The notes beneath the pieces are model-generated. The model made no database searches. It was not told where the DNA came from and worked only from the letters and a program-made list of their open reading frames with translations. From Gemmatimonadota bacterium (GTDB taxonomy: Bacteria; Latescibacterota; UBA2968; UBA8231): DNA of 64,000 nucleotides. The stretch spans positions 1-64,000 of the forward strand of contig VXOR01000035.1 in the NCBI GenBank assembly GCA_009840005.1, written 5' to 3'. A program made the position numbers and the translations under genes. Of this stretch, positions 31,256 through 40,180 are shown piece by piece; positions within the stretch are counted from its first letter, which is position 1, and the number at the start of each line of letters is the position of its first letter.

Positions 31256-32206
31256 CTACTGCAGCGTCTGGCCGAAATGATCGGCCACTGCATCGCTGGC
31301 CGTCTTCACGGCATTGGGATCGTCATAGAAATCGAATTGCGTGACGTTTTCCAGCCAAAGCTCAGTGATGTTGCGTCCCATGCGATGGGCGTATTCCCGT
31401 GCTCCCTGCGGAATGGCAGCGGCTTCAGAATGGACCAGCAGCGTTGGCTTTTCTAGATCATCTGCCGTTTCAATCGCATCATAGGTCAACCAGCCCTCCC
31501 AAGAGGCGACATTGAATTTGTTGTCGTATTCCGGGATTAACCCACGATCCGTTTCCGTGTAGTACGGCACCTGATACATCACTGCTTTGTCGTTGATCAT
31601 GCTGGCCGCTTCCAAAATGACAGGTTGTGGAGCCTGCTGTGCCTTTCGGCTGGCTTGGATAAGACGGTTCATTCCTTCGTCACCGCCATAAACCGCCTTG
31701 ACGATTGGGGCATTGTGCAGCCATGGGGCCACGAGAGCCAGTGATTTGATATGGCTATTGGCATACGCCGCATCGCTCATGTACCCAGCAGAGGCGCAAA
31801 CCCCCAATCCGCCGATCCGCTCGTTATCCACCTCGGGCCGCGTGGCTAGGTAGTCTAAGGCAGCGTTGATATCTGCGGTTTTGCGCTGGGGGTCTTCCAA
31901 ATACTGGATCGCGTCCTGCGATTGGCCCCATCCCCGAAAGTCGAAGGTCAGAGCCGCATAGCCTCTGTTGGCCATTGCAGCCGCATAAGTCCCTGCCATT
32001 TGTTCCTTGACTGTCGTCCAGGCCCCCGTGACGACCACGCCGGGCAACTTCTGACCATCCGAATAATTATCGGGCAGATATAGGTCGCCGACGAGCGTTT
32101 GCCCTTGGCTTGAAAATGTGACGCGTTTTATAATCGCAGCCTCCGAGTGGGCGAGATTAAAGTGAGAGCCAGCAGCGAGAGCCAGCGCAATGAGAAGTTT
32201 CCCCAT
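31256..32206 (-). CDS. Secreted alpha/beta hydrolase (YcjY/dienelactone-hydrolase-like)
   Basis: The product (316 aa) carries a signal peptide (MGKLLIALALAAGSHFNLAH) and an alpha/beta hydrolase domain: VGDLYLPDNYSDGQKLPGVV, VTGAWTTVKEQMAG, YAALTFDFRGWGQSQ. The nucleophile elbow is VCASAGYMSDAAY, of the C-x-S-x-G type typical of the YcjY group. An Asp lies near LLVHSEAAAIP. At the expected His position the sequence reads VTQFDFYD; I recall this Gln in other family members, so I do not call it inactive. Likely an esterase acting outside the cytoplasm; substrate unknown. Confidence 0.8.
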   Translation of the reverse strand: MGKLLIALALAAGSHFNLAHSEAAIIKRVTFSSQGQTLVGDLYLPDNYSDGQKLPGVVVTGAWTTVKEQMAGTYAAAMANRGYAALTFDFRGWGQSQDAIQYLEDPQRKTADINAALDYLATRPEVDNERIGGLGVCASAGYMSDAAYANSHIKSLALVAPWLHNAPIVKAVYGGDEGMNRLIQASRKAQQAPQPVILEAASMINDKAVMYQVPYYTETDRGLIPEYDNKFNVASWEGWLTYDAIETADDLEKPTLLVHSEAAAIPQGAREYAHRMGRNITELWLENVTQFDFYDDPNAVKTASDAVADHFGQTLQ

Positions 32207-32352
32207 GGTATTTGCTCCTCCATCTACGGGTTTTGTTGGCGATTGTTGCTTTTAATTTCGTTCAAGTTGAACGAGATGAAAATCGAGCCGTTATCGGCGC
32301 ATCGGCCAGCACTGACATCATTGAAAAAGTAAAGAACGGACGTGCGACGACA

Positions 32353-33942
32353 TCAGCAGCGCTTGGTGATGAATTCGCGGCTCATCCACTGCCCGAGCAC
32401 GTTGTGCGAGCGGAGCAGCATCTTCTGGTAAGCGCGCTCTAAGTTTTTTTTGTTTTTGGCGTTGGGTAGGGCGTTAAAACGGCCGCGGATTTGGGTGATG
32501 GTGCGGCTGCGCGGATCGACGGCGATGGTGAGGATGCGGTGGCGGTGGCCTTTGCCGTCTTCTACGCCGAGGGACCAAATCGAGGTGCTGCCGTTGCGGC
32601 AGCTTTTGGCGTAGGTATAGACGCAGTGGCCCATTTCGCGGCCCTCGGCTCCCAGTTCGTGGTTGGAGAGCAGCTCCTTTACGCTCCAGGTGAGGGTCTC
32701 GCCGAGTTGCTTGTCCTCCTGCTTCATCTCGAATTCGCCGATACTCGAAGCGCCCCAAGACATGTGCCGGGCGCGGATCTTCTTGCCACCAGCTCTGTCT
32801 GGCTCGGCTTCTTCATTGGGTAGCAGGACCTGCCGCGCCAGGGCTTCGTGCCACTCGTCCACTTGGCGCAACAGCTTGGGAATGCTGCGGCTCTTCAGCG
32901 AAAAGTTCGGCTGTGCCGGCGGCCTTTGCTCGAAGCCACCGCCAGGCAGGGCGATTTGCTGTGGCACGTATTTCTGATCGTGAATAAAATCGACGATAGG
33001 GCCGACATGGGCTGGGTCGAGCATGGGATTGTTGGCAAAAAACAGGATCGCGGTGGACCAGAAGTCCTCGTTTTCAAACGACTGGCCCAACCGGGTGGCA
33101 ATCACCGCCCGCGCCAGCGCCGGACTGCCGCCTTGACCCAAGACTTGGCCCCAGCGCAGGGCATGGGCGATGGAGAGGTCGTCGGGGGCGGTGAGGAAGC
33201 AGTGGGCCGACTTTTTGCTCAAGGCGACGGGGAGGTCGGCGGTGCGGATGTTCTGCCCTGAGCCGATGTGTTTGAACCACGCCTGATGCAAACCAGCTTC
33301 TGGCATCTGCGAGGTGAAAAAGGCCGCGTCCATAAAAGCAGGCACGTCGTAGCGGGCTAGCAGGTGGCAGGCGAGATGGTGGAACTGCTTGCGAGGGTTG
33401 TGACTCGGCGGCATCCACTCGGCCACGGGGCGCACCCAGGCTTCTGAATGGCGAGCCAAGGCGGCCAAGCCATTGATGAAGTTGTTATCTGGGTGGGCAC
33501 CGAAAGCGGGGATGACAGGATCGAGGCGGAACAGGTCGGCGCGGCGCGCAGCTTGGAGCAAGATGTCGAGAAAGGCGCGTCGCGTCGGGCCGCTGGGAAA
33601 GGCGTTGAAGAGACCGCGGATCTTGTAGAGATAATCGGCACCGAGCCGTCCCCTGGGGAGCGTGCGGTCGTAGAGCTGGCGGATGGTATTGGCCGGGCTG
33701 CGCGTTTGTTGGCGGGTGCGGGTGAGCGCGACCTCGCCCTGTTGGCGGCGGGCGAGCTGGCGCTCCTTTTGGATCTGGCGATTGCTCTTGTGGAGACCGT
33801 CGCCCAAACCGCGCTTGCGGCACCAAGCCCGGTACTCGTCCTCGGATTGGAGGCCGAGGGCGCGGATGTGGCTTTTGAGGTTGGCGCGGTTGTGGGCTCG
33901 CTCGATCTCGCTGCGGATATTTCTCTTGCGACGGCGCGCCAT
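32353..33942 (-). CDS. PcfJ-domain protein
   Basis: The product (529 aa from ATG 33942; 33966 adds 8 residues) ends in a PcfJ-like domain (about 400-529): LLSNHELGAEGREMGHCVYT, SCRNGSTSIWSL, ILTIAVDPRSRTITQIRGRF. The conserved GHCV motif and the strand pair are the hallmark. The N-terminus is highly basic (MARRRKRNIRSEIERAHNRA), suggesting nucleic-acid contact. PcfJ is named for a gene on the conjugative plasmid pCF10, but chromosomal copies have no known function. No other conjugation gene is nearby. Confidence 0.75.
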   Translation of the reverse strand: MARRRKRNIRSEIERAHNRANLKSHIRALGLQSEDEYRAWCRKRGLGDGLHKSNRQIQKERQLARRQQGEVALTRTRQQTRSPANTIRQLYDRTLPRGRLGADYLYKIRGLFNAFPSGPTRRAFLDILLQAARRADLFRLDPVIPAFGAHPDNNFINGLAALARHSEAWVRPVAEWMPPSHNPRKQFHHLACHLLARYDVPAFMDAAFFTSQMPEAGLHQAWFKHIGSGQNIRTADLPVALSKKSAHCFLTAPDDLSIAHALRWGQVLGQGGSPALARAVIATRLGQSFENEDFWSTAILFFANNPMLDPAHVGPIVDFIHDQKYVPQQIALPGGGFEQRPPAQPNFSLKSRSIPKLLRQVDEWHEALARQVLLPNEEAEPDRAGGKKIRARHMSWGASSIGEFEMKQEDKQLGETLTWSVKELLSNHELGAEGREMGHCVYTYAKSCRNGSTSIWSLGVEDGKGHRHRILTIAVDPRSRTITQIRGRFNALPNAKNKKNLERAYQKMLLRSHNVLGQWMSREFITKRC

Positions 33943-34078
33943 AGCCAAGTCTCGGTTTTGAGGCACTTCTTAATGAGTCGCGCCGCTAGAGCAATGTCAA
34001 CCGTGCCACCGCGTCGCTTGCCCCGCCAGTATCGGCGGTTTAATTTGCTCTTATCAACCAACCCAACCCGACGCGTCC

Positions 34079-34720
34079 ATGCTAGATCGCAATCCGATCC
34101 CACTTCTTCCCCTGCCGATAGTCGTTTTCCCCGACCAAATCGTGCCCCTGCACATATTTGAGCCGCGCTACAAGCAGATGCTCGCCGATGTGCGGGCGGC
34201 TGACGAGCGCGGCGAGATCTTGCCCATTGGCATGATTCTGGGGGAGGACCGCGAGGTGCAGGGCGAGATAGGCTGCGCGATGCTGTTGGCCAAAGTGCTC
34301 GATGAGTTTGACGATGGCCGACTCAACATCATCGTCCGCGGCGGGCGGCGCTTTCGCATCGCGCGCATCGCTGAGGACAAGCCCTATTTAGAGGCGTGGG
34401 TAGAGTACGTAGATGACGTTGAGGAACCGACGGACCCAGTGCTTTTGGCTAAGGCCGTTGCGGCGCTGGAGAAGTTGGCGGGGCAACTTGAGGAAGTGAC
34501 CGGTATGCGCGCCGAAATAGGGTCTCTGCAAAACGCCTTTCAGATCGCCCAAGTGCCGGGCCTCGACTTAAAAATTAGGCAACAGCTGTTGGAAATGACG
34601 ACTGAAAATGGCCGCCTACACTCGCTCTGCGAGTACTTTGAGCAAATAATCCCCCTGCTGGAGGCGGAGGGCAAGCTCCATCGCTTGGCGTCCGCCAATG
34701 GACACACCGGAAGCCACTAA
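34079..34720 (+). CDS. Stand-alone LON substrate-binding domain protein
   Basis: The product (213 aa) is the N-terminal LON/PUA-like domain without ATPase or protease: IPLLPLPIVVFPDQIVPLHI, FEPRYKQMLADV, RRFRIARIAEDKPYLEAWVE and a helical C-terminus with DLKIRQQLLEMTTENGRLHS. Such proteins (YcbX-neighbour/LonN type) are widespread with undefined function, perhaps binding misfolded proteins. It ends 5 nt from the convergent DtxR gene. Confidence 0.88.
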   Translation: MLDRNPIPLLPLPIVVFPDQIVPLHIFEPRYKQMLADVRAADERGEILPIGMILGEDREVQGEIGCAMLLAKVLDEFDDGRLNIIVRGGRRFRIARIAEDKPYLEAWVEYVDDVEEPTDPVLLAKAVAALEKLAGQLEEVTGMRAEIGSLQNAFQIAQVPGLDLKIRQQLLEMTTENGRLHSLCEYFEQIIPLLEAEGKLHRLASANGHTGSH

Positions 34721-34725
34721 TAAAA

Positions 34726-35397
34726 TTAGTCGGTCTCGACGAAGATACTACCGGCCACTTCCAACCCCAGCGACACTTCCTTCTCCTTGGCAGCACCGAT
34801 CTTCAATTGCAGCGGACCGTTAAAGGGTGCCTTGGCGGTGACTTCGACCCGGGTGCCCAAGAGCAGTTGCAAATTTTCCATATAGCGCAGCATCTGGGGA
34901 TTGCGGTCACTGACGCGGCGGATGATCGCGGATTGGCCATCTTTTAGCTCGGAGAGACGGCGATAGTTAGGGTGGTCAATCTGGCCTTGCTTGGTGGGGA
35001 TTGGCTCGCCGTGGGCGCCGACAGTCGGATAGCCCAAGGCTTCGTCGATGCGGTCTTCAAATTCCTCGGAAATAGCGTGCTCTAGGCGGTCGGCCTCGGC
35101 GTCGATCTGGTCCCAGGAATAGCCCAACGCTTGGCTGAGGTACAGCTCGATCAAGCGGTGATGGCGGATGGTCTCCAAGGCGATCTTCTCGCCGCTGGCC
35201 GTTAGCTCGACCCCTTGGTACGGCGTGTACTTGAGCAGATTCAGCTCGGCGAGCTTCTTGATCATGTTCGTCGCCGAGGCCGCGGCCACTTCCATGCGAC
35301 TGGCAATCACCGAGGTGGTGACGCGCCCGCCGTGCTCGTCGCTGTGCTGCAATTTGTAGATCGCCTTGAGATAATCCTCAATAGCCTGCGTTAGCAC
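34726..35397 (-). CDS. DtxR/MntR-family metal-dependent regulator
   Basis: The product (223 aa) has the N-terminal winged helix (LTQAIEDYLKAIYKLQ, VTTSVIASRMEVAAASATNM), the dimerisation/metal domain (HHRLIELYLSQALGY, EADRLEHAISEEFEDRIDEA) and a C-terminal FeoA/SH3-like domain (about 150-223). Metal ligand candidates are the H and E residues in LEHAISEEFED. It is divergent from the metal ABC transporter. A palindrome of the right type lies in the transporter promoter, so it most likely represses that operon when Mn or Fe is sufficient. GTG start with GGAGG upstream. Confidence 0.9.
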   Translation of the reverse strand: MLTQAIEDYLKAIYKLQHSDEHGGRVTTSVIASRMEVAAASATNMIKKLAELNLLKYTPYQGVELTASGEKIALETIRHHRLIELYLSQALGYSWDQIDAEADRLEHAISEEFEDRIDEALGYPTVGAHGEPIPTKQGQIDHPNYRRLSELKDGQSAIIRRVSDRNPQMLRYMENLQLLLGTRVEVTAKAPFNGPLQLKIGAAKEKEVSLGLEVAGSIFVETD

Positions 35398-35462
35398 CCC
35401 TTGCCTCCAAGGTTACGCGCTTTGTCTTGAAAATAAAGCCAAAAACAGATTTAGCAATAACC

Positions 35463-35491
35463 TTGACAGTTTTTTAGCCATAGCTAAATTT
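35463..35491 (+). promoter_or_regulatory. Metal-transporter promoter with DtxR/MntR-type operator
   Basis: TTGACA (35463-35468) is followed by a 16-17 nt spacer and an AT-rich -10 (TAAATT at 35485-35490). The spacer and -10 contain an inverted repeat TTTAGC-CATA-GCTAAA (35473-35488), so a bound DtxR-family dimer would block RNA polymerase. Additional TTTAGC/TTTAGA half-sites occur at about 35450 and 35515. The 136-nt gap between the divergent regulator and transporter genes thus carries a likely operator for both. Confidence 0.65.
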
Positions 35492-35533
35492 TTATTTTTG
35501 TATGTCAACTAAAATTTAGATAAGCAAGGAATT

Positions 35534-36430
35534 ATGTTCTGGATTTTCATTTTGTTGTGCGCGTTGGGTTGCGACGCTCCCGAGCGCAGAGACGAGCGAA
35601 TCGAGGTGGTGTGTACCACCGGGATGGTGGCCGACCTTGCTCGCAATATCGGCGGCGACCGCATCGCGGTGGTCGGGATGATGGGCCCGGGCGTCGATCC
35701 GCATTACTACAAGGCATCGCAAGGCGATTTGGCCAAGCTGACGGCCGCGGATTTGATTCTCTTCAACGGCCTTTTTCTCGAAGGCAAGATGGAAGACATC
35801 TTCGCCAAAATGGCCCGCAGCAAGCAGGTGTTGGCCGTGGCCGGGCAAATACCAGAAGAGCGCCTGCTGCGCCCGCCGGAATTCGAGGGCAACTTCGATC
35901 CCCATATATGGTTCGACGTATCGCTGTGGGCGCAGACGATCGAGCCGGTCGTGGCCCGTCTGAGCGCAATAGACCCGGACGGGACGGCGGTCTATCGCCA
36001 GAACGGCGCGCACTACCGGGAGCGCCTCGACGCGCTGAATCAATGGATCGTCGAGCAGGTTGAGTTGCTGCCGGAGGCCAGCCGCGTGCTGATTACGGCC
36101 CACGACGCCTTTGGCTATTTTGGCCGAGCCTATGGAGTGGAGGTCGTCGGCCTGCAAGGCATTTCCACGGTGGCCGACTACGGGGTCAACGACGTCACTC
36201 GGCTAGTCGATTTAATCGTAGAGCGCCAAGTCAAGGCCATCTTCGTCGAGAGCAGCGTGCCCGTGCGCTCGATTGAGGCCGTGCGCGAAGGGTGCTTAGA
36301 CCGCGGCTTCCAAGTGAAAATAGGCGGCACCCTATACTCGGATGCGATGGGGGCTGCTGGCAGTGGTGCCGACACGTACGTGGGCATGGTCGAAAGCAAC
36401 GTCAACACCATTGTGGGAGCCTTGCGGTGA
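35534..36430 (+). CDS. Metal ABC transporter substrate-binding protein (ZnuA/TroA family)
   Basis: The product (298 aa) captures Mn, Zn or Fe in the periplasm. After a short lipoprotein-like leader ([19 protein letters not shown], Cys13 probably lipidated) come [40 protein letters not shown] with the first metal His in PHYY, and [20 protein letters not shown] with the second His. [20 protein letters not shown] holds the third His, and [13 protein letters not shown] and GTLYSDAMG contain the Glu/Asp. The His-His-His/Glu-Asp set fits the Mn/Fe clade. It is coupled to the ATPase gene (GTGA overlap). Confidence 0.92.
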   Translation: MFWIFILLCALGCDAPERRDERIEVVCTTGMVADLARNIGGDRIAVVGMMGPGVDPHYYKASQGDLAKLTAADLILFNGLFLEGKMEDIFAKMARSKQVLAVAGQIPEERLLRPPEFEGNFDPHIWFDVSLWAQTIEPVVARLSAIDPDGTAVYRQNGAHYRERLDALNQWIVEQVELLPEASRVLITAHDAFGYFGRAYGVEVVGLQGISTVADYGVNDVTRLVDLIVERQVKAIFVESSVPVRSIEAVREGCLDRGFQVKIGGTLYSDAMGAAGSGADTYVGMVESNVNTIVGALR

Positions 36431-37197
36431 GCGCGCCCCATCCCATCCAGATCCACGATATGACCATTGCCTACCACAAGAAGCCGGTGCTGTGGGACGT
36501 GGATCTCGATGTACCCGAAGGGCAACTCGTGGGCATCATCGGCCCCAACGGCTCGGGCAAAAGCACCATGATCAAGGCCATTATGAACCTCGTGCCCAAG
36601 GCGTCGGGATGGGTCAAGATCTACGGCGAGGACTACAGCCAGATGCGCAAGATCATCGGCTATGTGCCGCAGCGCGAGTCTGTGGATTGGGACTTCCCGG
36701 TTAGTGCGCTCGATGTGGTGTTGATGGGCCGCTACGGCCACGTGGGATGGATGCGGCGGCCGAGCAAGGAGGATCGCCGCTTGGCTTGGGCGGCCCTCGA
36801 CGAGGTGGGCATGACCCCCTTTGCCGAGCGGCAGATCAGCCAGCTATCGGGCGGCCAGCAGCAGCGGGTCTTTCTCGCCCGCGCCTTGGCCCAAGAAGCC
36901 CGCATCTACATCATGGACGAGCCGCTTGCTGGCGTGGATGCGGCGACCGAGCGCGCGATCATCGCCAGCTTGGTCGCCCTGCGCGAGCAGGGCAAAACCA
37001 TCTTGGTCGTGCACCACGACTTGCAGACCGTAACTGAATACTTCGATTGGGTCATCATGCTCAACATGCGGGTCGTGGCGTCCGGCCCCACCCGCGAGGT
37101 CTTTACCGACGACAACCTGCAAAAGACCTATGGGGGTCGGCTGACCGTGCTTTCGCAGGCCGCCCAAGCCATGGCCGAACAGCGGCGCGAGGGCTGA
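36427..37197 (+). CDS. Metal ABC transporter ATP-binding protein
   Basis: The product (256 aa from GTG 36427) energises metal import. It has Walker [10 protein letters not shown], the Q-loop [18 protein letters not shown] typical of the Mn/Zn (TroB/ZnuC/MntB) group, signature LSGGQQQRV, Walker [13 protein letters not shown] and the H-loop [10 protein letters not shown] longer frame beginning at 36292 overlaps the substrate-binding gene and is not real. The first permease gene starts 3 nt after its stop. Confidence 0.93.
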   Translation: MSAPHPIQIHDMTIAYHKKPVLWDVDLDVPEGQLVGIIGPNGSGKSTMIKAIMNLVPKASGWVKIYGEDYSQMRKIIGYVPQRESVDWDFPVSALDVVLMGRYGHVGWMRRPSKEDRRLAWAALDEVGMTPFAERQISQLSGGQQQRVFLARALAQEARIYIMDEPLAGVDAATERAIIASLVALREQGKTILVVHHDLQTVTEYFDWVIMLNMRVVASGPTREVFTDDNLQKTYGGRLTVLSQAAQAMAEQRREG

Positions 37198-37199
37198 CG

Positions 37200-38528
37200 A
37201 TGCTAGTCGAAAATGCCCTGCGCTTCTTGAGCTTGGCTGACGCCAACGTGCGCTTCGTGCTCTTCGGCTCTCTGCTGATCGGCGCGACCGGCGGGTTGCT
37301 GGGGTCGTTTGCGGTGTTGCGGCGGCGGAGCCTCGTCGGCGACGCGCTGGCGCACGCGGCCCTGCCCGGGGTGGCGTTGGCCTATTTGTGGACGGGAAGC
37401 AAGGCCCTGCCAGTGCTGCTGACAGGTGCGGCGATTTCCGGGGTGCTCGGCGTGTTGGTGATGCAGTTCATCATCAACTATACCCGCGTCAAGGCGGATT
37501 CGGCGATTGGCATTGTGCTGTCGGTATTTTTTGGCGTGGGGATCGTGCTGTTGACTCACGTCCAGCGGGTCGGCTCGGGCAATCAGAGCGGTTTGGACAA
37601 GTTCCTCTTTGGGCAGGCGGCCTCGCTGGTGGATGACGACCTGCGCGTCATGAGCGTGCTGGCGGGCCTCATCATCCTCGCGGTGGCCTTGTTTTTTAAG
37701 GAATTCAAGGCCCTGATTTTCGACGCGGACTTTTTGCAGACGCTCGGCTACTCGGCCCGCTGGATCGACGCCCTGCTGATGGGGCTGATCGCGCTGACGG
37801 TGATCGTGGGCTTGCAGGCCGTGGGCGTGGTGCTGATTGCGGCTATGCTCATCACGCCGGCTGTGGCGGCGCGCTTTTGGACCGAGCACCTGCACAAGAT
37901 GGTGCTGCTCGCCGCTGCTTTCGGGGGTTTGTCTGGGGTCGTCGGCACCTTCATCAGTTCCTTGGTGCCGCGGATTCCCACCGGCCCGGTGATGGTGCTC
38001 ATCGCCACCTTGTGCTTTGTGGTGTCGGCTCTTTTCGCGCCCCAGCGGGGGGTGTTGGCGCGGTGGCGCCGGCAGCGGCACAACAGCCGCCGCGAGAGCC
38101 AGCAGCACTTTTTGCGCGCCTGCGTCGAGCTGCAAGAGAAGCTGGGGACGAGTCGCTCCCTAACCGTGGAGGAACTGGCCATTGAGATGGGTCTGTCGCC
38201 GGACCGGGTCAAACGCCTCGGGCGGCGGCTCGCTGAAAAGGGACTAGTCTCTAGTCAGGACGGTCGTTTCGCCCTGACGGCCCCAGGCGCGGAGGAAGGG
38301 CTTTTCGTGGTTAAATCGCACCGTCTGTGGGAGCACTATTTGTACTATCGGGACATACTCGACGCCGATCATGTAGATCGGCCGGCCGACGAAGTCGAGC
38401 ACTTGCTGACGCCGGAAATCATTGCCGAGTTAGAGGACATCCTCCAGCGCGAGCAAGGTCTAGACCCGGCCCGGATCGTCAATATCCACGGCACTGGCAG
38501 CCACTACCGCCGGGGAGGCCGCGAATGA
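37200..38528 (+). CDS. Metal ABC transporter permease with C-terminal DtxR-like domain
   Basis: The product (442 aa from ATG 37200) has about eight membrane spans of the ZnuB/TroC type (GLLGSFAVLRRRSLVGDALA, HAALPGVALAYLW, QAVGVVLIAAMLITPAVAAR). A cytosolic C-terminus (about 300-442) follows: a winged helix (LTVEELAIEMGLSPDRVKRL, ALTAPGAEEGLFVVKSHRLW), then a metal/dimerisation-like part (HRLWEHYLYYRDILDADHVD, EVEHLLTPEIIAELEDIL) resembling DtxR/MntR. The fusion suggests metal sensing or gating by the transporter itself, but DNA-binding is not excluded. Its TGA overlaps the next ATG. Confidence 0.9.
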   Translation: MLVENALRFLSLADANVRFVLFGSLLIGATGGLLGSFAVLRRRSLVGDALAHAALPGVALAYLWTGSKALPVLLTGAAISGVLGVLVMQFIINYTRVKADSAIGIVLSVFFGVGIVLLTHVQRVGSGNQSGLDKFLFGQAASLVDDDLRVMSVLAGLIILAVALFFKEFKALIFDADFLQTLGYSARWIDALLMGLIALTVIVGLQAVGVVLIAAMLITPAVAARFWTEHLHKMVLLAAAFGGLSGVVGTFISSLVPRIPTGPVMVLIATLCFVVSALFAPQRGVLARWRRQRHNSRRESQQHFLRACVELQEKLGTSRSLTVEELAIEMGLSPDRVKRLGRRLAEKGLVSSQDGRFALTAPGAEEGLFVVKSHRLWEHYLYYRDILDADHVDRPADEVEHLLTPEIIAELEDILQREQGLDPARIVNIHGTGSHYRRGGRE

Positions 38529-39802
38529 TTGAAGGGGCTTTTTGGATCGTACTCACCGGCGCGTTGGTCACCGCGTCCTGCGCTCTGTTGGGCACCTTCT
38601 TGGTGCTGCGCAAGATGTCGCTGTTGGGCGACGCTTTGAGCCACGCGGTGCTGCCGGGGATCGCCGTGGCCTTCCTGTTGTCGGGTAGCCGCGCGGTCCT
38701 GCCGATGTTTTTGGGCGCAGCCGCCTTCGGCTTGCTAACTGCGCTGTTAGTCGAGGCCTTTCACCGGCGGTGGCGCGTGCAAGAGGACGCGGCCATCGGC
38801 ATCGTGTTTACCGCGCTTTTCGCGCTCGGCGTGGTGATCATCACCGCGTATGCCGGTCAAGTGGATCTCGATCAGGAGTGCGTGCTCTACGGCGAGATCG
38901 CCTATACCCCTTGGGATCTGCTGCTGTGGGGCGACCAATCGCTGGGGCCGCGGCCAGTGTGGATATTGGGCGCGATGCTGGTGATTAACCTGACCGTGAT
39001 CGCGCTCTTGTACAAGGAATTCAAAATTTCCGCGTTCGACCCAGCCTTGGCCATGTCGGTGGGGATCAACGCCACGCTGATGCATTATCTCTTGATGGGT
39101 TTGGTTGCGCTGACGACGGTGGCGTCGTTTGAGTCCGTGGGTGCGATCTTGGTCGTGGCCATGCTGATCGTGCCTGGGGCCGCCGCTTACTTGTGGAGCG
39201 ACCGGCTCATCGCGGTAATGGGGTTGGCCGTGTTCTTTGGGGTGGTCTCAGCCGTGGCGGGTTACTTTTTGGCCAGCTTGTGGAATAGCTCCATCGCCGG
39301 TGCCATGGTGGTGGTCATCGGCGGGATATTTCTCTTTTCCCTGCTTTTTTCGCCGAATCAGGGCGTGCTGGCGCGGATTTATCAGCGCGTGCGGCTGTCG
39401 CTGCAAGTGGCGCAAGATCACATGCTACTGGCGCTGGTGCGGCGCGAGGAGAAGGAGGCCGGGTGCGCTGGGCTGCGGCCCGCCGAGTTGGTGGCGGCTG
39501 CGGCTGTTTGGAATCCGCTGGCGCAGCTGGCGTTTGGCGGCCTGCGGCGGCGGCAACTGCTGGTACAGGCGAATGGCGTGGTCGAATTGTCCGCCAAGGG
39601 CCAACAAGCCGCGCTGCGCCTGTTGCGCTATCACCGGCTTTGGGAGACCTATATGAGCCATCTGGGCCTGCCCGAAGACCACGTACACGACCCGGCCGAC
39701 GCGATTGAGCACTTTATCGGCGGCGAGCTGGCCGCCGAGTTGGGCGCGCAAATCAGCGACGAACAGGATCCGCAAGGCAAGCAAATCCCGCCCTCTAATT
39801 GA
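38525..39802 (+). CDS. Second metal ABC transporter permease with DtxR-like C-terminus
   Basis: The product (425 aa from ATG 38525) is a paralogue of the preceding permease: GTFLVLRKMSLLGDALSHAV, FESVGAILVVAMLIVPGAAA and about eight spans. The C-terminal 120 residues (LRPAELVAAAAVWNPLAQLA, LRLLRYHRLWETYMSHLGLP, HDPADAIEHFIGGELAAELG) again look like a shortened DtxR wing plus metal domain. Two different permeases with one ATPase and one binding protein suggest a heterodimeric membrane core. It ends the operon, followed by a hairpin terminator. Confidence 0.9.
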   Translation: MIEGAFWIVLTGALVTASCALLGTFLVLRKMSLLGDALSHAVLPGIAVAFLLSGSRAVLPMFLGAAAFGLLTALLVEAFHRRWRVQEDAAIGIVFTALFALGVVIITAYAGQVDLDQECVLYGEIAYTPWDLLLWGDQSLGPRPVWILGAMLVINLTVIALLYKEFKISAFDPALAMSVGINATLMHYLLMGLVALTTVASFESVGAILVVAMLIVPGAAAYLWSDRLIAVMGLAVFFGVVSAVAGYFLASLWNSSIAGAMVVVIGGIFLFSLLFSPNQGVLARIYQRVRLSLQVAQDHMLLALVRREEKEAGCAGLRPAELVAAAAVWNPLAQLAFGGLRRRQLLVQANGVVELSAKGQQAALRLLRYHRLWETYMSHLGLPEDHVHDPADAIEHFIGGELAAELGAQISDEQDPQGKQIPPSN

Positions 39803-39803
39803 T

Positions 39804-39841
39804 ACTGACCCGTCCCGGTGTGGGTCAGTTTGCCGTTTGTG
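39804..39841 (+). terminator. Terminator of the metal-transporter operon
   Basis: A perfect 8-bp stem ACTGACCC/GGGTCAGT (39804-39811 with 39822-39829), loop 10 nt, is followed by a moderately T-rich tail (TTTGCCGTTTGTGTT). It lies directly after the stop of the second permease. Confidence 0.55.
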
Positions 39842-39856
39842 TTCGAGCTGGAGTAA

Positions 39857-40180
39857 TCAGCCGCCGGCCCGCTTGGCCTGATAGCCGCGCTTGGACAGTT
39901 CGGCGAGCACGACATCCACTTTGTCTCCCTGAATTTCTATTACGCCATCGACGACCGATCCGCCACTGCCGCATTTGCGCTTGAGTTCGGAGGCGAGGGT
40001 CTTTAGTTCGGCTGCGGATAGCCGCAGGCCCGAGACCGTGGTGACGGTCTTGCCGCCGCGGCCCTTTTTCTCGCGGCGCACGCGGGCGATGCCGTCGCCG
40101 GTGGGGGCGGCGGCTTGCTTTTTCGGCTGGGGTACGCGGCCGGTATCAGACGAATACACGAGGCGGCTGTTTTTAGCCAT
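39857..40180 (-). CDS. yciH: SUI1/eIF1-family translation factor YciH
   Basis: The product (107 aa) is a SUI1-domain protein: RGGKTVTTVSGLRLSAAELK, TLASELKRKCGSGGSVVDGV, IEIQGDKVDVVLAELSKRGY. The KxKCGSGGSV motif and GDK are diagnostic. Bacterial YciH is an eIF1 homologue that affects initiation fidelity. The N-terminal 40 residues are a charged tail. Its 5' end overlaps the 3' end of the PhyH gene upstream by 8 nt. Confidence 0.93.
   Translation of the reverse strand: MAKNSRLVYSSDTGRVPQPKKQAAAPTGDGIARVRREKKGRGGKTVTTVSGLRLSAAELKTLASELKRKCGSGGSVVDGVIEIQGDKVDVVLAELSKRGYQAKRAGG

Noticed and set aside
31300..31350. Loss of the catalytic His of the alpha/beta hydrolase (VTQFDFYD)
   Set aside because: Gln at this place is remembered from other YcjY-like proteins, so I do not claim inactivation.
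32212..32442. Small plus-strand ORF of 76 aa
   Set aside because: It overlaps the PcfJ gene's 3' end and shows no family features; it is likely a remnant at most.
33448..34161. 237-aa plus-strand ORF opposite the PcfJ gene
   Set aside because: It is complementary to conserved PcfJ sequence and the LON gene start; no RBS, Val/Ala/Glu-biased shadow translation.
36292..36426. Upstream extension of the metal ABC ATPase frame
   Set aside because: It lies within the substrate-binding gene; the GTG at 36427 coupled to the upstream stop is the natural start.
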